DNA of 40,448 nucleotides from the NCBI GenBank assembly GCA_009835325.1, contig VXWP01000027.1, positions 1 to 40,448 on the forward strand, written 5' to 3'. The position numbers and the translations under genes were made by a program. How positions within the stretch are numbered: the first letter of the stretch is position 1; each line of letters opens with the position of its first letter. Positions 32,767 to 40,448 of this stretch are shown here, piece by piece. Origin of the DNA: Gemmatimonadota bacterium (GTDB taxonomy: Bacteria; JAAXHH01). The notes beneath the pieces were generated by a model. It worked only from the letters and a program-made list of their open reading frames with translations. It was not told the origin of the DNA and made no database searches.

Positions 32767-34464
32767 TCAGGCCGATCCCGCCTGCTTCCGCAATACCTTG
32801 CCCGGCAGCGCGCCGGTGTGTTCCCCACCGTCAATGACGACCGCGCCGTTGACCAGGACGCTTTCGATGCCCTGCGCGTACTGATGGGGGTTCATGAAAT
32901 CAGCTTGGTCGATGACCGTGTCCGGATCGAACACTACGAGATCGGCGACCAGGCCCACGTCGATCCTGCCGCGGTCGGCGAGTCCCAGCCGCTGGGCCGG
33001 CTGGCCGGTCATCTTGTGCACGGCGGTGGGCAGGTCGAACAGTCCCTCTTCGCGGCAGTACTTGCCGAGCACTCTGGGAAAGGTCCCGTAGTACCGGGGA
33101 TGAGGCGTGGTTTCGCTCAACGGGCCGGAGACGGCTGCGGCCCCGCCGTCCGAGGCGACCATGACCAGCGGATGGGTCAGTACGGAAGTGATCTCCTCCT
33201 CGCTCATGCCGAACCCGACCATGCCCACGCTCCCGTTCTCCGCGATGAGCAGTTCCCGCACGAACTCGAACGGGTCCTGACCGCTTCGCGCGACGATCTC
33301 GGACACCCGCCGGCCTACGTAGTCCTGGTTTTCCGCCCTGCCGACCGAAGTAATCATGACGGCGCTCCAGTCCCCCAGCATATCGACCTTGTCGACGGCC
33401 GCCCGTCTCATGGCGGGCAGGACGTCCGGTGACTGCAGACGGCCGACGAACGCCTCGGCGCCGCCCGCGCGGAAGCGGGTAGGAAACAGGTTCTGCAGTG
33501 TCGTGGCGTAGGCGATATAGGGATACCTGTCGAGGGTGATGTCCATCCCCTCGCCGATCGCCTGTTCAATCATGTCGAAGCATACCGCGACCTTGTCCCG
33601 GTTCCGCCTGCCCGAAGCCTTGAAGTGGGCGATCTGGAGCGCGATCTCGGCTTTTCGTGCGGTGCTGATCGCTTCGGTCACGGCTTCTACGAGGAAATCG
33701 TCCTCGTTGCGCATGTGAGTCGCGTAGAACCCGCTGTAGCCCGCCGCCACCCGGCCGAGTTCGGCGATCTCATCCTCATCGGCAAAACTGCCGGGCGTGT
33801 ATTCGAGCCCGGACGTAAGGCCCCAGGCCCCTTCCGACATGGCCTGGTCCACGAGGTCCTTCATCGCATCGACCTGGCGCGCGCTGGCCGGCACGTTCTC
33901 GTACCCCACGACGTATCCGCGTATGGTGCCCTGGCCCGCGAGCGAGATGAAATTGAGACCGATGCCCTGCTGTTCGAGGGTGTTGAAAAGCCCCGTGAAA
34001 TCCGTCCATCCTATGTCCACGCCGTAACGCCGTCCGTAGCCGTTCTGCAGCGACCTGAGCCGCGCGTCTGTCAGCGGGGCCAGCGAAGAACCGTCCTGGC
34101 CGGCCACCTCCGTGGTCACGCCCTGCCGGATCTTGCTTTCGGCCCTGGGATCGACCAGGAGCGAAAGGTCGGTGTGGGAATGGATGTCGATGAATCCAGG
34201 GCAGACGATCTTGCCTGTGGCGTCTATCGTATTCCTGCCGGAACCCTGGACAGGACCGATCAGGACGATCCGGTCTCCCTCGATGGCTATGTCGGCGACC
34301 ACGGGTGCTGCGCCCGTCCCGTCGATGACTTGTCCCCCTCGGATGATCACGTCGTAACGCTGGGCGATCGCACAGCCGTCCAGCATCGTGGACAGGCCGC
34401 CAACTGCCGCGCCGGCGCCCGCCAGGCTTGTTCTCCTGAGAAAGTTGCGTCTGGACCAGTCCAT
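32767..34464 (-). CDS. N-acyl-D-amino-acid deacylase family amidohydrolase with Tat signal
   Basis: A 565-residue amidohydrolase-superfamily protein of the D-aminoacylase/dihydroorotase-like group. It begins with a twin-arginine signal (SRRNFLRR) and a hydrophobic stretch ending LDGC, so it is exported folded, possibly as a lipoprotein. The domain starts with YDVIIRGGQVIDGTG and the metal-binding HxH (His95, His97 in GFIDIHSHTDL). Further motifs are GLTSGLEYTPGSFADEDEI, FYATHMRNE, IAHFKASG, VASDGG and the closing GLVADLVVFDPDTV, all typical of N-acyl-D-amino-acid deacylases. It follows hisF by 16 nt on the same strand, so it is probably the third gene of a hisH-hisF transcript. Natural substrates are likely N-acylated D-amino acids; this is inferred from family. 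Confidence 0.9.
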   Translation of the reverse strand: MDWSRRNFLRRTSLAGAGAAVGGLSTMLDGCAIAQRYDVIIRGGQVIDGTGAAPVVADIAIEGDRIVLIGPVQGSGRNTIDATGKIVCPGFIDIHSHTDLSLLVDPRAESKIRQGVTTEVAGQDGSSLAPLTDARLRSLQNGYGRRYGVDIGWTDFTGLFNTLEQQGIGLNFISLAGQGTIRGYVVGYENVPASARQVDAMKDLVDQAMSEGAWGLTSGLEYTPGSFADEDEIAELGRVAAGYSGFYATHMRNEDDFLVEAVTEAISTARKAEIALQIAHFKASGRRNRDKVAVCFDMIEQAIGEGMDITLDRYPYIAYATTLQNLFPTRFRAGGAEAFVGRLQSPDVLPAMRRAAVDKVDMLGDWSAVMITSVGRAENQDYVGRRVSEIVARSGQDPFEFVRELLIAENGSVGMVGFGMSEEEITSVLTHPLVMVASDGGAAAVSGPLSETTPHPRYYGTFPRVLGKYCREEGLFDLPTAVHKMTGQPAQRLGLADRGRIDVGLVADLVVFDPDTVIDQADFMNPHQYAQGIESVLVNGAVVIDGGEHTGALPGKVLRKQAGSA

Positions 34465-34480
34465 GATTGCGCTCTTTTCG

Positions 34481-35257
34481 TTAGTTGGTCATCCGGATCT
34501 TCAGAGCCCGATCGTGAAGATGCTGCTTGATGGAATCCACCGAATAGTGACCGTAGTGCAGCATGGAAGCCACCAGGGCCGCGTCGGCCCCGCCTTCCGT
34601 AAGGGCGTCGTAGAGGTGCTCCGGCCTGCCGCCGCCGCCCGATGCGATGACCGGGATGCCCACGTTGTCGGCGATCATCCGCGTGAGTTTCAACTCGTAG
34701 CCTTCGAGCGTGCCGTCCGCGTCGATGGAGTTGACGACGATCTCGCCGGCGCCGAGGGCCTCGCCGCGCCGCGCCCATTCGAGGGCGTCCATGCCGGTGT
34801 CGCGCCGGCCGCCGTGGGTCACGATCTCGTAGCCGGACGGCAGGGATCCGGAACCGGCCGCCTTGATGTCCATGGAAAGTACCACGGCCTGAACCCCGAA
34901 GGCGTCGGCCGCCTCGGAGATGACCCCGGGATTGCCGACGGCCGCCGTATTCAGATTGACCTTTTCCGCGCCGGCTTCCAGCACCTTCCGACAATCGCCG
35001 ACCGACCGGAGGCCGCCGCCCACCGAGAAGGGGATGAACACCTGCCGGGCAACTTCCTCCACCACGTCGAGCATGATGCCGCGCTGGTCGCTGGATGCCG
35101 TGATGTCGTAGAAGACGAGTTCGTCCAGGCCGGCTTCGTAATACCGCCGCGCCGCGGAGACCGGATCGCCGATGTCCTTCGTGTCGACGAACCGAACGCT
35201 CTTGACCAGCCGGCCGTCACGCACGTCCAGGCAGGAAATGAGCCGCTTGCTCAGCAT
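34481..35257 (-). CDS. hisF: Imidazole glycerol phosphate synthase, cyclase subunit HisF
   Basis: TIM-barrel cyclase that uses ammonia from HisH to convert PRFAR into imidazole glycerol phosphate and AICAR (histidine pathway). Asp11 (CLDVRDG) and Asp130 (SMDIK) fall exactly at the catalytic positions, and the phosphate-binding SVGGGLRS and IASGGGG loops are present. The 258-residue length is standard. It overlaps hisH by 7 nt. Some segments ([14 protein letters not shown]) are less conserved than usual, which raises the alternative of a WbuZ-type paralogue used in surface-sugar amidination, but the intact catalytic pair favours HisF. No other his genes are in the window. Confidence 0.9.
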   Translation of the reverse strand: MLSKRLISCLDVRDGRLVKSVRFVDTKDIGDPVSAARRYYEAGLDELVFYDITASSDQRGIMLDVVEEVARQVFIPFSVGGGLRSVGDCRKVLEAGAEKVNLNTAAVGNPGVISEAADAFGVQAVVLSMDIKAAGSGSLPSGYEIVTHGGRRDTGMDALEWARRGEALGAGEIVVNSIDADGTLEGYELKLTRMIADNVGIPVIASGGGGRPEHLYDALTEGGADAALVASMLHYGHYSVDSIKQHLHDRALKIRMTN

Positions 35258-35871
35258 GGATTCCCGTCCCAGCTCGCGAATTCGCCCAGGATCTTCAAGC
35301 CCACGGGACCGCTTTTCTCCACGTGAAACTGGGCTGCCACGATATTGCGCCGGCCGATTACAGCCGCGAACTCCACGCCGTACCGGCTCCTCGCAAGCAC
35401 GTCCCGCTCCTCGCAGGGGGCGGGAAAATAGGAGTGTACGAAATAGACTTCGTCGCCCGGCCTGACGTGACGGAGCACGGGGTGCGCGCGGTCGACCCTA
35501 AGTGCGTTCCACCCCATGTGCGGCACCTTCAGGGTGTCGTCGTCCGGCCGGAACCTGAGGCACCGGCCGCCGATCAGGTCCAGGCACGGCAGATCGGTTT
35601 CCTCGGAACCCGAAAGCAGGATCTGGCAGCCCACGCAGATCCCCAGGATAGGCGTCCCCCGATCGGCGGCCGATATGAGCGCTTCGTCGAGCCCCCGTTT
35701 CCGCAGCGTCTCGAGGGCGGAATGGGCATGCCCCACCCCGGGAAAGACGATGCGCTCCGCCCGGACCAGTTCCTCCGGATCCGACGTGATGACCGAAGCC
35801 ACGCCCAGGTGATCCAGCGCTCTTTTCACCGAGGTCTGATTCCCGGCGTCATAGTCAACGATGTGAATCAT
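35251..35871 (-). CDS. hisH: Imidazole glycerol phosphate synthase, glutamine amidotransferase subunit HisH
   Basis: Class I glutaminase partner of HisF. The triad is present as Cys79 (LGICVGCQ), His183 and Glu185 (QFHVEKSG), with the GVGHAHSA oxyanion-region loop and the HMGWNAL segment expected of the family. In QFHPEKS the Pro is replaced by Val. From the ATG at 35871 ([11 protein letters not shown]) it has 206 residues, matching normal HisH; an in-frame ATG at 35940 would add 23 residues at the transcription start and is rejected. There is no clear ribosome site. It overlaps the hisF start by 7 nt. Confidence 0.9.
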   Translation of the reverse strand: MIHIVDYDAGNQTSVKRALDHLGVASVITSDPEELVRAERIVFPGVGHAHSALETLRKRGLDEALISAADRGTPILGICVGCQILLSGSEETDLPCLDLIGGRCLRFRPDDDTLKVPHMGWNALRVDRAHPVLRHVRPGDEVYFVHSYFPAPCEERDVLARSRYGVEFAAVIGRRNIVAAQFHVEKSGPVGLKILGEFASWDGNPC

Positions 35872-35887
35872 TAAATGTGGATCATTT

Positions 35888-35899
35888 GAACGTACGTTC
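35888..35899. promoter_or_regulatory. 12-bp palindrome in the hisH leader, LexA-box-like
   Basis: GAACGTACGTTC is a perfect palindrome and fits GAAC-N4-GTTC, the core of Gram-positive-type LexA boxes. It lies between the predicted transcription start and hisH. Regulation by LexA is a guess; another dimeric repressor is as likely. Confidence 0.3.
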
Positions 35900-35956
35900 T
35901 TCGGGGTGGTCAGGAGGGACAGAATACGATCCTGGCGCATGTTGGCCGCATGTCCC

Positions 35957-35985
35957 TAGTAATCCGATTGCGCCCGTTTTGTCAA
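35957..35985 (-). promoter_or_regulatory. Sigma-70-type promoter of hisH-hisF-deacylase
   Basis: Minus-strand TTGACA (35980-35985), 17 bp, TTACTA (35957-35962). The -35 is perfect, the -10 weak. The start near 35950 gives a leader of about 80 nt. Confidence 0.45.
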
Positions 35986-36041
35986 GGGAAAGATGGCTCC
36001 GCGGGCTCGCCGGGGGACGGCCCTGGAAGAGGATTCGATCG

Positions 36042-36070
36042 TTGACATCGCCGGGTGTCGTTTCTATACT
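36042..36070 (+). promoter_or_regulatory. Near-consensus sigma-70 promoter of the M24 peptidase/enolase operon
   Basis: TTGACA (36042-36047), exactly 17 bp, TATACT (36065-36070). The start near 36077 gives a leader of about 92 nt. With the divergent promoter at 35957-35985 it explains the 297-nt intergenic region. Confidence 0.65.
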
Positions 36071-36168
36071 GGCTTGGTGCTTCTTCACGCCGTCGCCGCC
36101 GCGCCGGATTGAAGGCGAAAACGGCGGAACCAGCTCACTGAAATCCATCCTGAGGATTTGAGAACCAG

Positions 36169-37431
36169 ATGCTCTTCAATACCGAGCGGGCCAGGGCGTA
36201 CATGCGGGATCGCGGGCTCGACGGACTGATCGCGACCTCGCCCGTGAATATCACCTATTTCACGGACTACTTCATCTGGATCGACGGGCTCATGAAGGCG
36301 TACATGGTCCGGCCCGGCGCATCGGCGGATCTGGCGCAGGGGTACGCCCTGTTTCCCCTCGAGGGCGAACCCGCGCTGGCGGTGACCGGCGCGATGCTGG
36401 CCGTCAACGGCGTCGACCTGTGGGTGAAGGACATGCGGGTCAGCGGCGATTCCGGGCTCGACTGGTCCCTGCCGCCGAGGCCGTTGTCCGACCGGATGGA
36501 CCGTGTTTTCCACCTGCTGCAAGGTACTCCGGACTACACCACGACCACCCAGGCCCTCGTCGGGGCCCTGAGCGACCGGGGACTTGCCGAGGGCACGCTG
36601 GGCGTGGAAGCCGACGGCCTGACCGCCGACCGGTACCGGCAACTGAAGGAGGCGCTGCCCGATGCGCGGCTGCTGGATTGCTCCAACCTCATCCGGCTGC
36701 TTCGCATGGTCAAGACCGGGGACGAGATCGACCGGCTCACGCAGGCGGCAGAGATCAGCGAAACGGCGGCCATGACGGCCATGGAACAGGCGCGGCCGGG
36801 AGACAACGTGCAGGATGTCGTTCACCGGTTCAGGGCGGAGTTGGGTGCCCGGGAGGCGGACCTGGACCACTTCGCCTTCGGAGTCCACGGGCTCGGCATC
36901 GCGACGGAACCGGACTTCATCCTCGGCGAATCCGACGTGGAGTACGTGGACTGGGGATGCCGGTACCGGTCCTGCTATTCGGACACCGGGACCACCTTGG
37001 CCATGAGGCCGCTGTCGGACGACATGCAGGTCCGGTTCGACACGCTCCGCGCGTCCATGGACGCCGGCCTGGCCGCGATTCGGCCCGGCGTTAAATCCTC
37101 GGCGGTACAAGCAGCCATGCAGGAAGTCGTCGACGAAGCGGGTCTTTCCATGTATCCCCATGGCCACGGGGTCGGCATGGAAGTGCGGGACTATCCCGTC
37201 CTGTCGCCGGACACCGGCCTGCGGATCTCGGACGACTGTGTCGACGTACCTTCGGATCTGCCCATTGAAGAAGACATGGTGCTCAACGTGGAAGCGCCGC
37301 TGTGCCTGGCCGGGGTCGGATCCCTGCACCTGGAACAGTCCGTTGTTGTGACGGCGAGCGGATCCCGTCCGCTCACGGAGCAGCGGAGGGACGGACCGGT
37401 GTTTCCCCAGGGCGCGTCGGGGCAGGAGTAG
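36169..37431 (+). CDS. M24 family metallopeptidase (Xaa-Pro aminopeptidase/prolidase-like)
   Basis: A 420-residue protein with a creatinase-like N-terminal domain (residues 1-175, with LDGLIATSPVNITYFTDY) and a C-terminal pita-bread catalytic domain. The five metal ligands are visible: Asp261 (VDWG), Asp272 (YSDTG), His333 (HGHGVG), Glu375 (NVEAP) and Glu389 (HLEQS). It should be an active dinuclear aminopeptidase or prolidase acting on X-Pro bonds; creatinase-like chemistry is a less likely alternative. It is the first gene after a strong promoter and is followed at 28 nt by an enolase-superfamily gene. Confidence 0.9.
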   Translation: MLFNTERARAYMRDRGLDGLIATSPVNITYFTDYFIWIDGLMKAYMVRPGASADLAQGYALFPLEGEPALAVTGAMLAVNGVDLWVKDMRVSGDSGLDWSLPPRPLSDRMDRVFHLLQGTPDYTTTTQALVGALSDRGLAEGTLGVEADGLTADRYRQLKEALPDARLLDCSNLIRLLRMVKTGDEIDRLTQAAEISETAAMTAMEQARPGDNVQDVVHRFRAELGAREADLDHFAFGVHGLGIATEPDFILGESDVEYVDWGCRYRSCYSDTGTTLAMRPLSDDMQVRFDTLRASMDAGLAAIRPGVKSSAVQAAMQEVVDEAGLSMYPHGHGVGMEVRDYPVLSPDTGLRISDDCVDVPSDLPIEEDMVLNVEAPLCLAGVGSLHLEQSVVVTASGSRPLTEQRRDGPVFPQGASGQE

Positions 37432-37459
37432 GGCGAAACAGAATCGGCGGCAACCTCCC

Positions 37460-38509
37460 ATGAAAATCACCACAATCACGTTGCATCAGCCCGCGGGCCT
37501 GCTTCGTCTGGTGACCGGCGAAGGGTTCGAGGGATATTGTACCGGGATCACCGCCACAGGATACGACGTAGAGCGCGCGGCATCGATCGTGGTGGGATCG
37601 AATCCCCTGGATCGGGAACGGACCTGGTGGGCCTTACGGGATTTGGACGAAGGACTGCCGCCAGCTCTTCGCGCCGGGATCGACGTCGCACTCTGGGATC
37701 TCTCCGCCAAGATCGCCGGACGGCCGCTCTTCCGGCACCTGGGCGGGTTCAGGGACCGGGTTCCGGTCTGCCGGGCCAGCACCGCAGGAGGCACCACAGC
37801 CGCAACGGGAGACCCCTCAGGCGATGCGGACCCCTCCGGACCGGAGATCGTCAAGGAAGCGAAAGACGCTCAGCAGGCCGGATTCAAAGCCTACCGATTC
37901 GGCGCGATGGCGGATGAGAACACCCTCGTCCAACTGGTTCGCGAGGTGCGTGCGGCCGTGGGACCTGATTTCCCGCTGATCCTCGACGGCCGGGCCCTGT
38001 GTGTAGTCGATGAGGCTATACGGATTGGCCGGGTGCTCGACGAGGCGGACTATTTCTACTTCGACCGGCCCCGTCCCCGAAACGATCACTCCGGTGGGAA
38101 GCAGGTAGCCGGCGAAATCGATACACCGACCACCGCGGAAGTGCGCAGCCCCATCGAGGCGTCCCAGGTCATGACGGTCCAGTCCGCCGACCACATCCGA
38201 ACCAGCGTACGGAGCGCGGGCGGGATCACGGACGTGTTGAAGACGGCCCGTTGCGCCGAAGCGTTCGGAGCGTACTGTCACCTTGAGGGTGCCGGGATCA
38301 GCGACGGCTTTGCCCATATACATCTCGCGGGTTCGCTCCGGAATATGCCTTTTATTGAGATGTCGAGGCATGAGGTCGCACCGCCGTTCGTCCTGAACCC
38401 GTTACAGATCGAAGACGGCCTCGTCCATTTGCCCGATCTGCCGGGCCTCGGCATGGAAATCGACCAGGACGCGGTCATGGACATGACCTCGGAACGGATT
38501 GAAGCCTGA
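37460..38509 (+). CDS. Enolase-superfamily (mandelate racemase/muconate lactonizing-like) protein with degenerate metal site
   Basis: A 349-residue protein whose capping-domain end and barrel start are typical (RAGIDVALWDLSAKIAGRPLFRHLGG), but whose active site departs from the family. The first ligand is kept as Asp176 (LILDGR) without the usual following Asn. The second, normally Glu in the EEP motif, is Asp202 (YFDRPRPRND). The third may be Glu227 (TAEVRS) but lacks the GES context. The KxK acid/base motif is replaced by KAYRFG. The N-terminal domain is also shortened. It may be a different reaction, a non-catalytic partner, or a decaying enzyme; the open frame shows no stop or shift. It is followed 71 nt later by a normal-looking member. 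Confidence 0.75.
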   Translation: MKITTITLHQPAGLLRLVTGEGFEGYCTGITATGYDVERAASIVVGSNPLDRERTWWALRDLDEGLPPALRAGIDVALWDLSAKIAGRPLFRHLGGFRDRVPVCRASTAGGTTAATGDPSGDADPSGPEIVKEAKDAQQAGFKAYRFGAMADENTLVQLVREVRAAVGPDFPLILDGRALCVVDEAIRIGRVLDEADYFYFDRPRPRNDHSGGKQVAGEIDTPTTAEVRSPIEASQVMTVQSADHIRTSVRSAGGITDVLKTARCAEAFGAYCHLEGAGISDGFAHIHLAGSLRNMPFIEMSRHEVAPPFVLNPLQIEDGLVHLPDLPGLGMEIDQDAVMDMTSERIEA

Positions 38510-38580
38510 TACGGTGCGCGCCGACTGAATAACCGGTGCGGCCGTCTGAATAACGGCGGTCCACTGATCAAGGAACCCTC

Positions 38581-39771
38581 ATGCAGATCCGGAACGTCAA
38601 ATGCTACGTGCTGAAGGATGAACCCGAAACGCGCCGGGAGAGCAGCGCGGACCGGGGCAGCATGGCGCCTGTGCCGCCGGGGGTCTCCGGGCTGTTTACC
38701 CATGATCAGGGTTTCGGCGCCGGCGCGCCCGACGGATATACCTTCACCGGAGACGGACCGGAACCTAAGTACCGTCTGGTGGTCCGCCTCGTCACGGATG
38801 GTGATCTGGACGCCTTTGCCGACTATGGCACGGGTTTCGATCCACGGGAACTGGAATGGCAGGGCCGCCAGTTCCTGGCCCGCTACGCCCACATGCTCAT
38901 CGGTGTGGACGCCTTCGACCGGGAATGCGTGTGGCAGCGGTTCTGGATGGCCCAGCGCTTCATGTATACGGGAAGAGGGCTATTGGATACGATCGACCGG
39001 ATGTTGTGGGACCTGGCGAGCCGGAGCGCCCGTCTCCCCATCTACAAGCTGCTTGGCGCATGCCGAGAAAGTGTGCCCGCCTACTGCAACGTGGGCGGCC
39101 GCACCATCGACGATCTGGTGGCCCACGCGGTGCAGCGCGTGGAAGAAGAGGGATTCATCGGCTGCAAGGATCATTCCTACCGAGGGGTGAAGGCCAACGG
39201 GGAAATGGCCGTCAAGTTACGGGAAGCGCTCGGTGATAACATCATGCTCTTTCACGATCCCGTCGAGTCGTACACCTACGAAGAGGCCGTGAAAATCGGG
39301 CGCATCATGGAGAAGTGCAGTTACCGGTGGATCGAAGAGCCCCTGCAGGACTACGACATCCTTGGTCTGAAGAAACTGTGCGCCACCCTTGACCTCCCGG
39401 TCCTGACCCTGGAATGGATCGGCGCCATCGGGGGACAGCCGTACAACACGGCGCCGTACCTGGCGATGCAGGCCGCCGATATCGTCCGGCAGCGGGGCAT
39501 CGGAATCACCGGACAGATCAAGCAGGCCCAGTTGGCCGAGAGCTTCGGCGTGGAGGTGCACGGAGGTGATCCCCACGTCATCCTGGCCATCGGAAACGAC
39601 CCCGTCTTCGAGGCCTTCATGGGGCTGCGGCCACGCCCGCCTGACGAGGAACTCGACTGCCGGGGCACGCTCGTCGTGGAAGACGGCGCCATGTCCATCG
39701 CCTGGAGCGACCGTCCAGCGCCGGAACCGGACTGGGACGAAATGGCGCGGAGCGCGGTCGCGGTGATCTGA
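38581..39771 (+). CDS. Enolase-superfamily dehydratase/racemase (mandelate racemase-like)
   Basis: A 396-residue protein with the full superfamily layout: an N-terminal capping domain (1-140), then a barrel with DRMLWDLASRSARLPIYKLLG at its entrance. The three metal ligands are at normal spacing: Asp226 (LFHDPV), Glu252 in RWIEEPL and Glu279 (LTLEWIG). A Lys in GFIGCKDHSYRG and a His in VEVHGGDPH are candidate acid/base residues. The pattern is close to sugar-acid dehydratases, but D-tartrate, galactarate or amino-acid racemase activities remain open. It is the third gene of the plus-strand unit with the M24 peptidase and the degenerate paralogue. Confidence 0.87.
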   Translation: MQIRNVKCYVLKDEPETRRESSADRGSMAPVPPGVSGLFTHDQGFGAGAPDGYTFTGDGPEPKYRLVVRLVTDGDLDAFADYGTGFDPRELEWQGRQFLARYAHMLIGVDAFDRECVWQRFWMAQRFMYTGRGLLDTIDRMLWDLASRSARLPIYKLLGACRESVPAYCNVGGRTIDDLVAHAVQRVEEEGFIGCKDHSYRGVKANGEMAVKLREALGDNIMLFHDPVESYTYEEAVKIGRIMEKCSYRWIEEPLQDYDILGLKKLCATLDLPVLTLEWIGAIGGQPYNTAPYLAMQAADIVRQRGIGITGQIKQAQLAESFGVEVHGGDPHVILAIGNDPVFEAFMGLRPRPPDEELDCRGTLVVEDGAMSIAWSDRPAPEPDWDEMARSAVAVI

Positions 39772-39793
39772 AATTTGACGCCGGAAGAATGCT

Positions 39794-39814
39794 TGACAGC
39801 ATATTTTGCTATCA
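39794..39814. promoter_or_regulatory. Inverted repeat, probable operator of the toxin-antitoxin operon
   Basis: TGACAGCA (39794-39801), a 5-bp AT spacer, then TGCTATCA (39807-39814): an 8-bp dyad with one mismatch. It overlaps a TTGACA -35-like hexamer (39793-39798). Antitoxins of this class repress their own promoters at such sites. Confidence 0.55.
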
Positions 39815-39822
39815 TTAGTTTT

Positions 39823-39836
39823 CTGGTGTCAACCAG
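39823..39836. promoter_or_regulatory. Second inverted repeat in the toxin-antitoxin leader
   Basis: CTGGT-GTCA-ACCAG is a perfect 5-bp dyad between the promoter region and the GGAGG ribosome site (39845-39849). It may be a second half of the antitoxin operator. Confidence 0.4.
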
Positions 39837-39854
39837 ACAGAAAAGGAGGCCGCG

Positions 39855-40112
39855 ATGAGTACCACTGTCACTGTCCGCGGCATTGATCCGGCGGACAAAG
39901 CCTGGCTCAAACGAGAGGCGCGACAAGTCGGCGTGTCTATGGAAGAATTCATCCGTCATATGATCCGCGAGAAGCGTGCAAAGGCTGAGCACCGCGCATC
40001 GCCTTCCGAGGCTTTCAAGCGGTATTTCGGGCCCGAAAACGGGGTCGAGCTACCGGAGTCCGGGCACTATGCATACCGTAAGGTCGAGTTCGCAAGTGAG
40101 CGTGAGACGTGA
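39855..40112 (+). CDS. vapB: Ribbon-helix-helix antitoxin, FitA/VapB type
   Basis: An 85-residue antitoxin. The N-terminal half is a ribbon-helix-helix DNA-binding motif (STTVTVRGIDPADKAWLKREA, then VGVSMEEFIRHMIREK); the C-terminal half, charged and disordered-looking (SEAFKRYFGPENGVELPESG), would wrap the toxin. GGAGG lies 5 nt before the ATG. Its stop overlaps the toxin start (GTGA), the hallmark of a coupled pair. Inverted repeats upstream fit autorepression. GC content is lower than in the rest of the window, in line with a mobile accessory locus. Confidence 0.85.
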   Translation: MSTTVTVRGIDPADKAWLKREARQVGVSMEEFIRHMIREKRAKAEHRASPSEAFKRYFGPENGVELPESGHYAYRKVEFASERET

Positions 40113-40448
40113 ACACTCCTGTTGCCTGGCTCCTCGATGCGAATGTCATTTCAGAAATGATGCGCCCACATCCAGATCCACGTGTCGCTGCGTTTCTGGA
40201 TAAGATCGCCGACCAGGGGATTGGTCTTGCATCCATTACGGTCTGGGAGATCCTCAATGGCATTGGCCTTCTCGATGCCGGACGGAGACGTGAAGCCCTC
40301 GCCGATCGATTTCAAAACCTGCTCGATGACCTCTTTGAGGATCGGATATACGATTGGACCTTGAACGACGCTCGAGAGTGTGCCCTCATAATGGAAGCTA
40401 AGCGACGGCGGTGCGAAGCGTTGGAGTACCATCTGCCGGACGCCTTTC
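40109..40448 (+). CDS. vapC: PIN-domain ribonuclease toxin, FitB/VapC type (cut by the window end)
   Basis: The frame opens at GTG (40109) inside the antitoxin stop and is open to the last base, giving 113 codons without a stop. It reads as a VapC-type toxin: WLLDANVISEMMRPHPDPRV (first acidic residue in LLDANV), SITVWEILNGIG (second acidic Glu), and HLPDAF at the edge (third acidic Asp). Such toxins cleave tRNA or rRNA and are neutralised by the partner antitoxin. About 20-30 residues should be missing beyond the window. All catalytic acids seen so far are intact. Confidence 0.85.
   Translation, partial: MNTPVAWLLDANVISEMMRPHPDPRVAAFLDKIADQGIGLASITVWEILNGIGLLDAGRRREALADRFQNLLDDLFEDRIYDWTLNDARECALIMEAKRRRCEALEYHLPDAF

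Overview
The window is about 40 kb of GC-rich bacterial DNA with dense genes, short gaps and many overlapping starts and stops. It looks like a chromosomal segment of a Gram-negative organism: there is a TonB-dependent receptor ending in Phe, a probable lipoprotein, a periplasmic solute-binding protein without a lipobox and a Tat signal. The mix of a fused hydantoinase/5-oxoprolinase, enolase-superfamily genes, an N-acyl-D-amino-acid deacylase, a plant-type cystathionine gamma-synthase and a CarboxypepD_reg-type TonB receptor suggests an uncultivated FCB-group lineage (Gemmatimonadota- or Latescibacterota-like). That placement is inference only. No phage, IS element, integrase or CRISPR array was seen.

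Region 1 (1-6194): an M20 dipeptidase converges on an SLC1-type glutamate/dicarboxylate symporter. The symporter lies directly downstream of a two-gene 2-oxoacid dehydrogenase E1 operon (alpha then beta, minus strand). Behind it are a ThiT-like thiamine transporter and a Lon-substrate-binding-domain protein.

Region 2 (6195-10674): a stand-alone large subunit of a B12-dependent acyl-CoA mutase whose specificity residues are not those of methylmalonyl-CoA mutase, a plant-type cystathionine gamma-synthase, a MarR regulator whose 3' end runs antisense into tRNA-Gln(TTG), and a small lipoprotein gene 4 nt upstream of that tRNA.

Region 3 (10675-19466): a probable sensory operon, with a peptide-type solute-binding protein, a membrane histidine kinase, an NtrC-type sigma-54 activator and a family 2 glycosyltransferase, followed by a TonB-dependent receptor. 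The receptor has a correctly spaced sigma-54 -24/-12 element upstream. I read this as a solute-responsive circuit driving an outer-membrane receptor.

Region 4 (19467-28138): VOC protein and RNase II-like enzyme (minus), an MBL-fold hydrolase (plus), an ahcY-GNAT-DegT aminotransferase operon (minus), then a Trm112-like protein and an Nramp-fold transporter lacking the canonical metal-binding residues.

Region 5 (28139-39771): a catabolic neighbourhood with a fused hydantoinase A/B protein carrying minisatellite-encoded Asp-rich segments, a beta-carbonic anhydrase, a hisH-hisF-D-aminoacylase operon, and an M24 peptidase followed by two enolase-superfamily proteins, one with degenerate metal ligands.

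Region 6 (39772-40448): a FitAB/VapBC-type toxin-antitoxin pair, cut by the window end, with inverted repeats in its promoter. Several sigma-70 promoters (TTGACA-like, 16-18 bp spacer, TATAAT-like) are visible and help decide start codons.
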